This document shows positions 13,365-24,512 of a DNA stretch of 64,000 bases, in pieces (position 1 is the stretch's first letter; each line of letters starts with the position of its first letter). The translations under genes were made by a program, and so were the position numbers. The DNA lies in contig NC_049994.1 of NCBI RefSeq assembly GCF_000003815.2, forward strand, positions 10,081,148 through 10,145,147. Direction: 5' to 3'. The stretch comes from Branchiostoma floridae. Its lineage: Eukaryota; Chordata; Leptocardii; Amphioxiformes; Branchiostomatidae. The notes under the pieces are model-generated. The model saw only the letters and a list, made by a program, of their open reading frames with translations. It was not told where the DNA came from and ran no database searches.

Positions 13365-13680
13365 CCTACACGACACGACACGACACGACACGACACGACA
13401 CGACACGACACGACACAACACAACAGATAAAAACACAATATAGCACAATATAACACAACACAACACATGACACAACACAACATGACACAACATGACAAAC
13501 ACAACACAACATATCAAAATACAACGGAGCAAAACTGCAGCACAACACAACAAAGTAGAACACAACACAGTAGAACACAACACAACACAATATAACACAA
13601 CAAACACGACATAGCACAACACATTATAGTAACACATCACAGTACAACACAACAATTAAGAACTCAACACAGGATGGTAC
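13365..13680 (+). repeat. Pentanucleotide satellite-like array, (CGACA)n grading into (CAACA)n
   Basis: About nine uninterrupted CGACA units (about 13371-13415) are followed by some 260 bases of degenerate CAACA/CAACAT units. Three overlapping minus-strand open frames here are pure translation of the repeat (Cys-Arg-Val-Val-Ser) and are not genes. Confidence 0.9.
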
Positions 13681-15845
13681 TACTCAAAACGCTTGTTGCG
13701 TGGTTAGTTATGACTTTATTGGTTGTATACAAGCAAGCCGCACACTGAAAGTCTCAACTCAAGTTGAAAAGTCAGAGTGGCACGGAGTGACCACGTGAAC
13801 ATCACGTGACACTATCGTGACATTTCAAGACGTCGGAAACATCGATCATTACATTGAGAGCCTTCAATTATGTGATTGGGCTACTACCAGAGAGGTAAAG
13901 AAACCGTAAAAATAATGCAACAGCTAAATAGACAAGCGATATCATCTCTCCAACATTCCAAGGAAAGGCCAGGGTCACCAAGTTCGGAATTGATGAAAAG
14001 TCAGTCACCGGAAGAGACGAACGCACAACGACCCTACTTGGAGAACCCTGTGTCTTATGGGAACGATATAGAATAGAAGCAATCTCATTTAGTAAAGGTA
14101 ACGCTTTCCCCAAATTGCTGCTATAATACTTAGTGTCGTCCAAGGGAAACTAATTTGGACTTGCTTGATGGCTCAATTTTCCAGGGTCGCCTCCGTCTCG
14201 GTGGCATTTGGCCCCTTGTAATGGACTTGGGGAAGATAGAGAAGAATTATGACCGGTGACTAGCATATAGTGTACCCCTGCGTGTGGCCAGTATCCCGCA
14301 CACTGTTCCTGAGCACAGCGGTGGACACAGAACTAGTGCCGCCCCCGCCGACCTACTCTATCGTTTCTCCATTATCCAACATGATCCTATTGATTTTGCA
14401 GTCCGAAATTGTCGCACTAAATGTAAACACTTTCGGATAGCTGTCATCGCTAGCCACTCGGCGGATTGATCTCGACTTTTATGGCCATTTGGAGCCGGCA
14501 AATACGTCTGTCGGTACAAAGGCGACGCCCGGGTGACAAGCAGTCGCTGCTAACAAGCTTCACTGGGGCAATTAGGCCCGCGATATCTAAATAAACTGTT
14601 GGCCGGAGTGACCCCACGCCACCGCGGTCATGAGGGACAGAAATTAAGGCGCAACTCTTGTCGTTACAACCCCATACTTGTAATGACGCTAATGTATCAT
14701 TGTCCAATCTAGCGGCTACTGATGGCTGGAGTCCGCACGGGGATGGCCACCTCTTGCCCCTAGGAAATAATAGCCTGTATCCATCATAGGCAGAAATAGA
14801 GAAAGTATGAGTAAATTGACTTGGGCTTGATAGAATCAGCACCGGGTCCCCTGCCCTGTCGTTTACCGTGTCTCGTCAGTCCAGTTACGGCCGGGCAGAC
14901 GCGATTGGGCCCCGGTAGAATTAGCGATAAGACGGCGGCTCCTATTCTCTGGACACGACTATAATTACGTTTACCAGGGCTCACAGAAAATAACAGTCGC
15001 GAAGGCTCGGACGCTTCATTTTCGGGATTTGCGCCCTTGTCTTGAAGTTGCTGTGATGTCCGAGAAGATAGTTTCACTGCCATTAGGGCTAGTGATCACC
15101 CCCAAGGTAGTCACTTACACAGGAACAGGAGAATAAAGTTTTCTACATGCAGCGCAGACGAAGATCTCTGCCACTTACAGCAAGTGCAACAAGCCACCTA
15201 GGACTTTCCTTACATCAAAGCAGATGTAGTTATAAACTTTTCAGCTGTTTTGCTGTGACTTTTTGTCTATTTTGTTGGTTAGCATTATAAAGGAAAATGT
15301 GGATTCAATTGGTGTCCTACGCAAAGATGGTATTATTTTGACACGAAATCTTGACCTTGAAGTGTCGAACGCTGATTGATGTAAATATACCAGATAATAT
15401 CATTATCATAAGTTTAAATACCGTTCTGACCATTCCGAAATGGTTTAAAAATGAAACATTCATAATATCTCGCTAGTGTCAGACAAGTCAAAGTCTGGAC
15501 GCTAAGGCACTCATCTTTTGGGACTTCAATATAATGTTTTTATAATCCTCTTTACATTTGTCTTTGTTCATAGATGTTATACTCAAGTTCCTCAAACTCA
15601 AGCATACTCTGCCTTCCTTCCGAGTGGCCCATCTGTTTCAAAAACATTTCAAAGACGACTTGTTGAAAATCCACCATAGCTACTAGTTCATAAAATCGAC
15701 CGCTATGAGGTATGTGTATCCAGTCAGGAGATCTTGTCAAAATTCCGATTTGTATGCTGATAATGCAGTTATTAAATCCTGATAAGCTCAATTAAGAGGT
15801 TATGACATTGTATGAAGAGAATTGCGATCTTAAAAGAGCAGTTTA
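13681..15845. other. Gene-free stretch with a repeat-free GC-balanced block
   Basis: No exon is supported. The block at about 14.16-15.08 kb is free of repeats, balanced in composition and carries scattered TAATT and ATTA motifs. Minus-strand frames of 130 and 99 codons cross it without recognisable motifs. It may be regulatory; this is inference only. Confidence 0.4.
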
Positions 15846-16245
15846 CAAACTACACTACACCACATTACACCACTCTACACTACACGCACGCGCGCTTACA
15901 CTCGCACATATACACACGCACACCACAAACGTAGAGACACACAGACACACACATACACACACGCACAGCACGCGCACGCACGCACACGCACAGAGAGAGA
16001 TACACACACAATGACGCTCGCTCACAGACGTACACACACACACATGCACGCACACACACACAGACACAGACGCACACACAAACGCAGAGAGAGAGACACA
16101 CACACATACAGACGCTCGCTCACAGACGTACACACACACATCCACGTACACACAGACGCACACACACACACCGACACACACATACAGACAACAATCACAC
16201 ACACACGCACGCACACGCACTCAGAAACACACACACAGCTTGGAC
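15846..16245 (+). repeat. Compound CA/GA microsatellite with higher-order duplication
   Basis: About 400 bases of CA dinucleotides interrupted by CGCA, CAGA and GAGAGA. A larger block is duplicated: 'gacGCTCGCTCACAGACGTA' occurs at about 16013-16032 and again at about 16112-16131, each followed by CA-rich DNA. All open frames over it are His/Thr or Cys/Val repeat translations. Confidence 0.9.
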
Positions 16246-18312
16246 GTCCAAAAGCCCACCACAAGCGCTCTGGTCCGAAACTAACAACGTGTGTGCAGGC
16301 GAAACGAAGCCATCGATCGGTCTCCCCGTACCTAATCCTATGGAGGGAATAACCCAGCGATAACAGACGAGGTGTAACAGACAAAATGACAGAATCTCAT
16401 TGTCTCTTTCTTTAGGTAATCACGCCACACTCATGACTTCAGCTTACGACCCGATCGCCGAAACCCCACCGAGCTATCCCGAAAAAACGAACTCCCGAAA
16501 ATTTCTTAATTTGTCCGAATCTCTCAACATGTGCCGCACGTCTGCACGTACTTACAACGACGTAATGATCCTCCTAGGAGAAATGTAGCAAATAGCGTCA
16601 TTTGCCATTACAGCTTGGAGTAATCTTTCTCGGTCGTTTAGCCCCTCGCAACAATGTTAAAACATTTATGTTCATCATTGCCCTCCTCTACAAAAAATCG
16701 AAGCGCGAGAAATAGCCGGTGAAAAATAGAAGTGGAAAATATCGACCGCGCGGATACAAGACAATAAAAGGAACTTCATAAGGGTGGCTGGACGATAATA
16801 TCGTCATATTATTGTTACACCGATAATCGACAAGCGGTTGGGGCGTTTTGCGACCTTCCGTCACGCCTCATTGATAGGTCGGGATTTCTTTTGCAACTCT
16901 AGAAACTTTTCGATTTCGTAACAGCTGTAAAGCTATGCTATGTGGTCTTAGAAACATATTTATCTTTCACATTTCATAATATCATAAACTTGCTAAAAAT
17001 CATCGTATTTGGTCCACTCATTATCTTCCTCTCCCACAACATTGAGTGCAGATTGAAATGTAGTTTAGACGATTATTGATATGTTATTTTACTTATTCCT
17101 GTGTGTATTTTATTGTTTAATGCATAACGTGAAGCGCCGCTATGTACTAAATACGAAATATCCGAGACCTATTGCTATATGAGAGTTTGAAATGAAACGG
17201 CAACAAGCCTTGGCGTTTTGGTCAGTTGACCTCAGCCATTTGTTATTCAAGCAGAGGGACACGGTTCCAAGTCAAGCCATTAGCCTAGCCTTTGGACATT
17301 TAAGCAATTTGTACCCCTCGTTTACATGACATCCGCTTCTTTAACCTGATGACACATATAATTTTCTTCTGGGATTGCGTATGAATATTTTATAGCCAAT
17401 TTCATCTACTATGCAAAGGTTCACCCAGCAAGTCATATTGGATAGAGCCGGATTGAATTGATACAGCGGCTAATATAGTGGCGGGGAAATTTGGTAAAGC
17501 GGTCTGTTAATTCTAGCCGCAAAGGGGCGCCGTTTCTTTGGTCATAACAGGAGGAGCGGTTACTGTCGTCTGAAATAAAATGGCCGCCGCGCTCCCCACG
17601 AAGATGTCGTCTGTGAAACTGACCAGTTCCCGCCGGCTATTTCCGGCGGGGTTCGTGTGTTTCCGCCCGGGAGTCCAGGGTTAAAGCGGCTTGAGTACCG
17701 CCATCTTGTACTGTTTAACCCCAATTTACAGACGGCCCGCCAATTATCACGAGCACGGGCCCATGCAACCGCCAGCAGTAACCATGAAAGAATCATGAAG
17801 GGAAAATCTCCTCACAATGCATTACGGTTCAGGATTTGGGGGGAAAGTTTGGAGCGCAGTCTGAGATGGCATTGCCGGCTCTTTACCCGCGAGCCTAGGC
17901 TTAACTTTTCATCAAGACTAGTTAGTCCTTTCGGTGTTCAATCAATGGCTAATTATTGTCCATGATGGAATCAATGCGCACGGGATACTCCCGAAACGTT
18001 GTCTTCCTTAAATACGACTTTTGGATCATTAAGGCACATAATGGTTTTGAGGCAGAAATCCTCCGGTATTCAGCAAAAATCGAAGAACGTAAAGTGAAAT
18101 GCAGGGAGAGTGATTAGGCTGCGGCGCGCTCGACTCAGGCTTTCCAGAGGTCTTAAACCATGGGATAGTTTGACCTTCAACTTCTTCTCAAAGTTGCAGA
18201 TGTCTTCACCGAGGACAACGTGCTTGGAAACTTTCCAAAAGCTTAGATTTTATTTCTTTAATCCCCGTAACGCGTGTTTAAAGTACTACCAAGCAATGCA
18301 CAAAATTAGCAA
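16246..18312. other. Gene-free stretch
   Basis: No supported exon. Two repeat-free patches (about 16.75-16.90 and 17.42-17.83 kb) are GC-balanced with GATTGA/TAATCG-like motifs and could be regulatory. The open frames here show no domain. Confidence 0.4.
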
Positions 18313-18475
18313 ACTCTTCAAGCAGAGGTTAGGCTCCAACTGCTTTTTAAGAACGTTTTTTAGTCGCTTTGTCTTAGGTTTTGACAATACAACATACAAT
18401 ATGAAATATAAAGCCCGATAAAAACGACTAAAAAAAACTTTTAAAAAGCTGGAGCCTTACCTCTTCTTGAAGAGT
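18313..18475 (+). repeat. Small inverted-repeat element, family N
   Basis: The ends are inverted copies: the left end is ACTCTTCAAGCAGAGGTTAG and the right end read in reverse is ACTCTTCAAGAAGAGGTAAG. The interior contains 'AAGCCCGATAAAAACGACTA'. About 163 bases, with no coding capacity. Relatives lie at 22.52-22.68 and 23.04-23.21 kb, so this is a MITE-like family. Confidence 0.7.
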
Positions 18476-19152
18476 AAGAGTGAGCAGTTTTAGACTCAGA
18501 CGATTCCCCACTGGTTTAGGAATGTTCGTTAGTAGAAACTTCCTCAGTAACAGGAGATGTAGTCCAGTACACCAGAAACTGAAAGACATCAAATAAGATC
18601 ATTAGCCACCCCTCTAACTACCATTCTAAAAGGTCTGGCCTAGAAGTAGATACTAGTAACTTGGCGACTTTAGAAGAACAGATGATCTCACAGTTCAAAA
18701 AAGTTATTGCGTTGAGTGCGTTTGTGGTGTGTAGTTTATGAAAAAGAGATGTTCAAAGCCATATTGAGGCACTTCACCTTGAGTTTTGAAACCAGTATTC
18801 TATGGAACGGGCGATGGGGAGGGGCTTGCCTTTGAATACCCCCTCCCCCCATTGTAAATTATTCTTTGCCCTGTTCTTTTGACTCCATTTCGATTCCACA
18901 TACAGAAATATTCGTATTCTCAACGACATCTATAACGTTAACAACTTTTGGTAAGACGAACACGTAAATTTACACGTGAAAAAATGACAATTTGATTTAT
19001 TTAGAACATATTCACATACAGAGGTTGTGGAAATATGTCATCATATCAGACATATCATGACAATACTTGATTCGGGGTCAATCCAGGTTAAGGCGGGTAT
19101 TTGCTTAGGTTAACAACTCGGGTTAAACGTTTTAGATCGACAGGACTGAGAA

Positions 19153-19169
19153 CGACAGAGAGAGGGGGG

Positions 19170-19236
<67 letters not shown>

Positions 19237-19245
19237 GAAAGAAAG
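19153..19245 (+). repeat. GA microsatellite
   Basis: Mostly (GA)n with GGGAG and GGAAAGAAAG interruptions. The Glu/Arg and Leu/Ser open frames across it are repeat translations. Confidence 0.9.
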
Positions 19246-19520
19246 AGTCACAGAAGCCCTGTGCCTCTCCCAAATTTACTCCTCTCTGCCGGAGCCACTT
19301 GATACGCTTCTCAGCGGTAAGCAGTCCAATAGACGTAATTTTCCCGCCGAATCCGAGATTACGACATAATAAATTAGTAAAGTAAAGATGGTACTCCCCA
19401 TAATCTCTTGCCTTGGGGGCTAATGTGCGGTGCGCCATCTGTTAGCGGCGGGTTGGGAAGAGGCCTTGTAAGAAGAGAATTGTAATTACAGTCGTGTGTT
19501 TTCTTAGTCATGTGGATCGT

Positions 19521-19845
19521 TTTCTCCAAAATGTACGTCTAGGTTTAAAGCTAAGAACTTTCGCAATATGATTTTTCTCCAAACTATGCCTTTAGGCGTA
19601 GTTTAAGAACAATGAGCATTAACGTTATGAGTTTTCTCCAAAATATACCTCTAGTTTTCAAAACAATGAACAGTCGCAACATGATTCTTATCCAAAATGT
19701 ACCCCTGGTTTGAAAGCAATGCACATTAGCGTTATGAGTTTTCTCCAAAATGTCTTCTAGTTTTCAAAGCAATGAACATTTACAATGTAATTTTCTCCAA
19801 AAGGTATTCGTATCTAAAGTTTTCAAAGCAAGCTGACCATTTACA
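19521..19845 (+). repeat. Minisatellite, about 53-bp unit, six diverged copies
   Basis: Units begin with TTTCTCCAAAATGTACnnCTAG at about 19521, 19573, 19632, 19686, 19739 and 19792 (spacings 52, 59, 54, 53 and 53). Each continues with 'GTTTTCAAAGCAATGAACAT' or a variant, then 'tacaATatgA'. The copies are clearly diverged, so the array is old. Confidence 0.8.
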
Positions 19846-20992
19846 ACAATTGACACTTAAACTGAACTAAAGTATCTTTGCAATACAATACAATACTTGA
19901 AGTACAGTACTATATTGTATAATTGCTGAAGTTCAGAGTTATACAGCATTTGACGCGGTGTAAACCTAAGCCCTTTGTGTGCACATGCTATGAGATACTC
20001 TTTTCAGCACCAAGGACAGGCATTACAATTTTAACACTATTCGGCTCAGAACACTCCATGGTTCATCCTGCGATCTTTAACTACTTTGCCTTTATTCACA
20101 GATGCATAAAGGTTCCTCTGTTACATTCCACCCTGCCTGTGTAAATGATTGTTGTGTAGTAAAATAATTTGCCATCACTCCCTTTCAGAAACAATTTGTC
20201 ACGCTTTATGGTAAAGAGTACTTTTTGCAAATAACGTCCACAAATACTGTATGTAACGTCACCTACATCATAGCATTCATTTTCAATAGATTGACATCTT
20301 TGAGTGCCGAGATTTATAATGGAAGACCATCATGTCCTGATTAGGTAGTATTGTACATGTGAAACTTAGTTACTTAGATACACACATGACCTTCATATCT
20401 ATAAAGAGGACTTCCGACCAAAACATTTTACTTTCCAAACCACACAAAGTTCTACAAGCTAAGCCTAAGGTCCTCCAATTCGTTGTCTTGCGCTTCGTAG
20501 CTGTGAAACTTTATAGACAGTGGCACTGAGAATCCAACCATTTGAAATCACATTGTCACAGGGTCACTCCCATTAACCCCCCACCTAACATCAGGAAAGC
20601 CATTGACACCGAAGCGACACCGACTCCATCGGCAAACCTCTTAAAACTGCCTCCAATTGGAAGGAAATCAAGTCAAAGCGGAGGATCAATTGGACATTAA
20701 AGTCCATGATATCGGCATAAAGTCTGACTCCAGCATTCATCACGTACAACATTTATTGTGACCATTTTACAACAGCCTGATTGGTTTAATATACACCGAT
20801 TTTTATCAGTCAGTTAAGTTAAGATTGTCTAGAGATAAGTCAACATCTCTTACGATGGCTATTTGTGTAGGATAACTGCGTACATTTCAACCGAGCTAAG
20901 AGTAACTCTTTCCCATGTGGCTCGTTTTGGCCGCCATATTGCTGGCGCTAAGTACCCGGATGTCGTTGCTCACCAGGCGTGTCCGACTCACT

Positions 20993-21005
20993 TGACCTTT
21001 GGCCT
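20993..21005 (+). promoter_or_regulatory. Candidate DR1 nuclear-receptor site
   Basis: TGACCTTTGGCCT matches the DR1 arrangement (two AGGTCA-like half sites one base apart, read in reverse) bound by HNF4, COUP-TF and RXR heterodimers in animals. It lies in repeat-free DNA about 50 bases after a GGCCGCCATATTG patch. Occupancy is not shown by the sequence. Confidence 0.3.
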
Positions 21006-21544
21006 AAAAGTGCTGATTCTTAAATTAGTGCAATTCAGAAGGTTGTTGTTATTTGGTGGCGGTAATTCGTCATCGGACATAACGAGGGGGCTATATTGGG
21101 TCAGGGGAAGATCGAACTGAACTGGTGTCGATACGGTTATTGTAAAACAGTGTGTAGCGTTATCGAACAATAACGATGAAGAGCTTAAACCGTCATGTTT
21201 TTTCACCTTTAAGCGTATAAAACAGAATATTTTCATTATTACTTCCATAGGATATTCATGGTGGTTGTATTTTCAATAGCGCCTCTCTCTCCCTTTCTGT
21301 GTGTTAACTCAAGAACGGCTGTGTGATAACTCAAGAACGGCTGTGTGGATTGGTATGTTTTGTAATTATTTTTGTACAATAATATCAAGTGTTTGCCAAG
21401 TTGAAGCAGAAAAACGCTTAAACTATTTACTAGTTTTTGACCAAAAGAAATATATATTTGTTAAAAGTCTAACCTTGCTTCTACTTTGAAATGGCCACAT
21501 GGTATTCTGATTCCTCGTTGATTTCACCACTTCTTGCCGCAAGC

Positions 21545-21700
21545 AAGAAATTAATCGTTTGCCGTAACATGATTAATGGTCCCCGCTCGATTCGGTAATT
21601 TCCACATCAATTATTTCTATCTAATTGCCTGAAATACATATTCAATTGTTCCCCATGTTTAATTGGCTACTTGTTAGCGGTTGGTGGGGAATACAGCAAA
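21545..21700. promoter_or_regulatory. Candidate regulatory element: cluster of homeodomain-type motifs
   Basis: At least six ATTA/TAAT-core motifs fall within about 120 bases of unique sequence: TTAATCG, GATTAATGG, CAATTATTT, CTAATTGCC, TCAATTGTT and TTTAATTGGC. This spacing resembles developmental enhancers. The call is inference; simple AT richness could also produce such cores. Confidence 0.3.
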
Positions 21701-22515
21701 TTGGCGACCAGGGACTATAGATGAAAACTATCAAGTGGCCGCATATGTACTTTTAAACGGTAAAAGAAAAGCAAGTTAAAGTGAAGGACAGTTGGATGGC
21801 ATTTTCGAGACGAAAAGATGCGGAGAAACATCTTCCATTTTTCAAAATGTTTAGATCTGCGAAAGGACTTTTCGTCGCGCAGTGGTTAATCAATCTTGCT
21901 TCATCCCCCTACATCTTTGTCAGCATGGTAAAGTTAAGGCAAGACATTGAAAAGAGCTAAGTGGGCAATAAGATATAATAGCAATCTACAACATATTAAA
22001 TCACTATATTTACAAACCCTATATGGTAGCAACTTTGAGAATGTTTGCATCCCTTTTTCAGAAATATCAATTCATATCAATTCTTTATTATATGACAATA
22101 ATTCGAAAATAGTACAAATATCGTGCGGTGTCTTGGAATTGACTCTAACTGATTATATTGATATTGTTTATGCTGATACAAAATATGATAACCATAACTA
22201 CACGTGTTTAATTTTTGCTGATTATAGATGTATACTCTGACGAATGTTGTTAAAGCATCGCTGATAGAGTTGATTGATTTGATGAGAGTTAACGGTGTGT
22301 GAAGGGGTCAGTCCGGACGACAATTGGCTGCCCTGTAAGGTTGTCACGGCTAATTGCGCACTAACACCGCGGTAATGAGGTAGCCTGCGACCGGCGGAGC
22401 GATACAGAAGGCTGGATCACAGGCTAATAATGAAGACCATGCCATGTAATCTCAAAGGAGTATGAAAACAACATTTGTTAACAACGTATCGCTGGAATAG
22501 GGGGAGAGAAAAATG

Positions 22516-22680
22516 TACTTTCCAAGCAGAAGTTCAGCTTCGGTAGCATTTGGTGTGTTTTGAGTCGTTTTTCCAGTTTGGCTGGAAGACATAAAGAAAA
22601 CAGCACAAAATAAAAAGTCCGATAAAACGCCTAAAAACACGCCAAATACAGCCGGAGCCTAACCTTTGCTTCGGAGAGTA
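22516..22680 (+). repeat. Small inverted-repeat element, family N
   Basis: The left end ACTTTCCAAGCAGAAGTTCA is matched in reverse at the right end (ACTCTCCGAAGCAAAGGTTA). The interior carries 'AAGTCCGATAAAACGCCTAA', shared with the copies at 18.3 and 23.0 kb. Confidence 0.65.
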
Positions 22681-23042
22681 AGAAAAATGTTCATAGAAAG
22701 ACAAGATGAAAATGGGAGATGCTTTTAAGTTTACGATGATTTAATTTTGCAGTAGAGAGAAATTTGAGTTTTTATAGTGGTTTTAAGTTCACGATAGCGC
22801 TTAAATCACATAGTGTACAGTACTAAAATCACATGTACTATCAAAGAAAAGTTGATGTGGTGAAGACGTCAGCGCGGAAAGCGCGATCATAAAACCACTG
22901 CGAAAGTTTCAAGAATTACAGGATATGGACCTAAAGTTTACAGCCTTTATGTTTATGTACTTATGTGAGTCGTAGGGTTCCAGGTCGTCTCAGTATGGGT
23001 ACAGATACTTGTTGTCTCAATGCGTTGTAAGATACGTCGTAC

Positions 23043-23214
23043 ACTCTAAGCAGAGGTTCCGGCTGTTATTTGACTAGTTTTGACGCGTTTTTATCGGGCT
23101 TTCTAGTCTGTGTTGTTTTCTTTATGTTTTGCAGAAGTAGACTGGGATTGAAAGCCCGATAAAACACCTAAAACACGTGAAAAGCAGCCGGAGCCGAACC
23201 CCTGGTTGGAGAGT
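23043..23214 (+). repeat. Small inverted-repeat element, family N
   Basis: The left end ACTCTAAGCAGAGGTTCCGG mirrors the right end (reverse: ACTCTCCAACCAGGGGTTCG). The middle holds both TTTTATCGGGCTTTC and AAAGCCCGATAAAA, so the inverted symmetry extends well into the element. Confidence 0.7.
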
Positions 23215-23429
23215 ACTCTTGACTGTGTTCACACCGAACGGCATCGTTTGAAACGTACAAACATTATGTACACTCCTTGTATGCGGATACCTACAGTACA
23301 GAAGCTTAACGGACTACAGCGCAAACCAGACACCAATAGAAACGTGATTATGTGAATGTGAGGACAAAACTAAGCAGCAAACCGCAGATTGTGCCCTAGT
23401 CTGTTCGCCAACACTTGACCGATGTAGCT

Positions 23430-23540
23430 CATACACACTTGAACCGCTAGCGGGCCTTTGTGATACGTAGTTCACTTTTTAACAGTCGCGTAAAGTAGTA
23501 CTACTACGCGTCACGAAGGCCCACTAGCGGTTTCAATATG
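23430..23540 (+). repeat. Short palindromic element, about 110 bp
   Basis: The left arm contains GAACCGCTAGCGGGCCTTTG and the right arm read in reverse contains GAAACCGCTAGTGGGCCTTC. The arms are about 35-40 bases with mainly transition differences, separated by about 30 bases. A diverged hairpin or MITE relic is likely. Confidence 0.7.
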
Positions 23541-23947
23541 ACTTGCAAACAGACGACTCAACAGCATGGAATCATCATGCAAGTACAGTATCTCTGTGAA
23601 TAGCGAAGAGCAAATTTTCTTATTACATAAGCAAATCAATTCTTGATGCAAATGATTTGTACCCACTCAAAATGGCTATCTGTGGATGACTTATTAGAAT
23701 GAAAACAAAAATGCATTTCTGCTTGCGTTTCCTTATTCAAGTATGAAAGATCGTCTAGCAAAATGTTGTTCTGAGTTATATGAAGAATACTGAAATCTAT
23801 AGCGGCTTAATTGACAGCTGTAACCGAGACTAATATACGATGCAATAATGTCGAGTTTGGGGGACGCCCGCAAGGTTCTTGCATGCAGTTTCAACAATTC
23901 TCGCAAGATGTCACCAGGAAGTGGTAGTTCTGCAAAACCCTGAAAAC

Positions 23948-24512
23948 AAGAGTTCGGAGACCTCATATCTCCATCAAATAGTCTGATTATGCAGATGACC
24001 TCGACATTTACATGTCAGTGCCTGTTTGCATAATTTGCACTTAATGGTGTACATGTCCGTATGAGTTACCTAAATACCAGATATTATATTAAATTGTCCT
24101 TCCCTTGTTCAGTTATCCTCCTTAGCCGATTTTTTGACGAAAACGCCCCTGAAGTTCCAAAGCAACCTGCTAGCGGACCCCAAAATACACCTCGTATTCC
24201 TTACGCCACAAGCTATCTGCCCCAAAAATATCAAGACCATAGCATGTCCAGGTCAAAAGATTGAAAAAAAAACGGAATTTTTTCTGCATTACCGTTGAAG
24301 GTCACATACCAGGGGGCCCCAAAATTGACCCTGACCTTTGTATTTCCAACACCTACCCACATATTAAATATCATCGTTATCCATCAGGAGGTTCTTGAAT
24401 TATGCTGACTACAAAAATCCGGAAACACAAACAGATACACAGACATACAGACAAACAGACAGATACACCAAAAAGTATATCCCCATCTTTCATGGAGATG
24501 CAAAGTTGTACA
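23948..24512 (+). repeat. Repeat family P, internally deleted copy
   Basis: It starts AGTTCGGAGACCTCATATCT and ends TTTCATGGAGATGCAAAG. It shares the 'ACGAAAACGCCCCTGAAGTT' and 'CCAGGGGGCCCCAAAATTGA' blocks with the 7779-8848 copy, and a CAGA/CATACAGA tract near the end. It is about half the length of that copy. Confidence 0.7.

Larger units (their letters stand above)
19846..22515. other. Gene-free stretch with candidate regulatory islands
   Basis: No exon is supported. It contains a perfect-looking DR1 nuclear-receptor motif (20993-21005), a cluster of homeodomain-type sites (21.55-21.70 kb) and a repeat-free block near 22.28-22.45 kb. A 22-bp direct duplication containing AACTCAAGAACGGCTGTGTG lies at 21305-21348. 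Confidence 0.45.

Noticed and set aside
13371-13415. Regular short repeats as a possible CRISPR-like array
   Set aside because: The unit is five bases with no spacers, in a clearly eukaryotic window; it is a simple microsatellite.
13229-13655. Three overlapping minus-strand open frames with Cys-Arg-Val-Val-Ser repeats
   Set aside because: They are translations of the (CGACA)n/(CAACA)n array in different frames; no start context, splice sites or non-repeat sequence supports a protein.
15802-16384. Several 70-120 codon frames rich in His/Thr or Cys/Val
   Set aside because: They follow the CA microsatellite on both strands in several frames.
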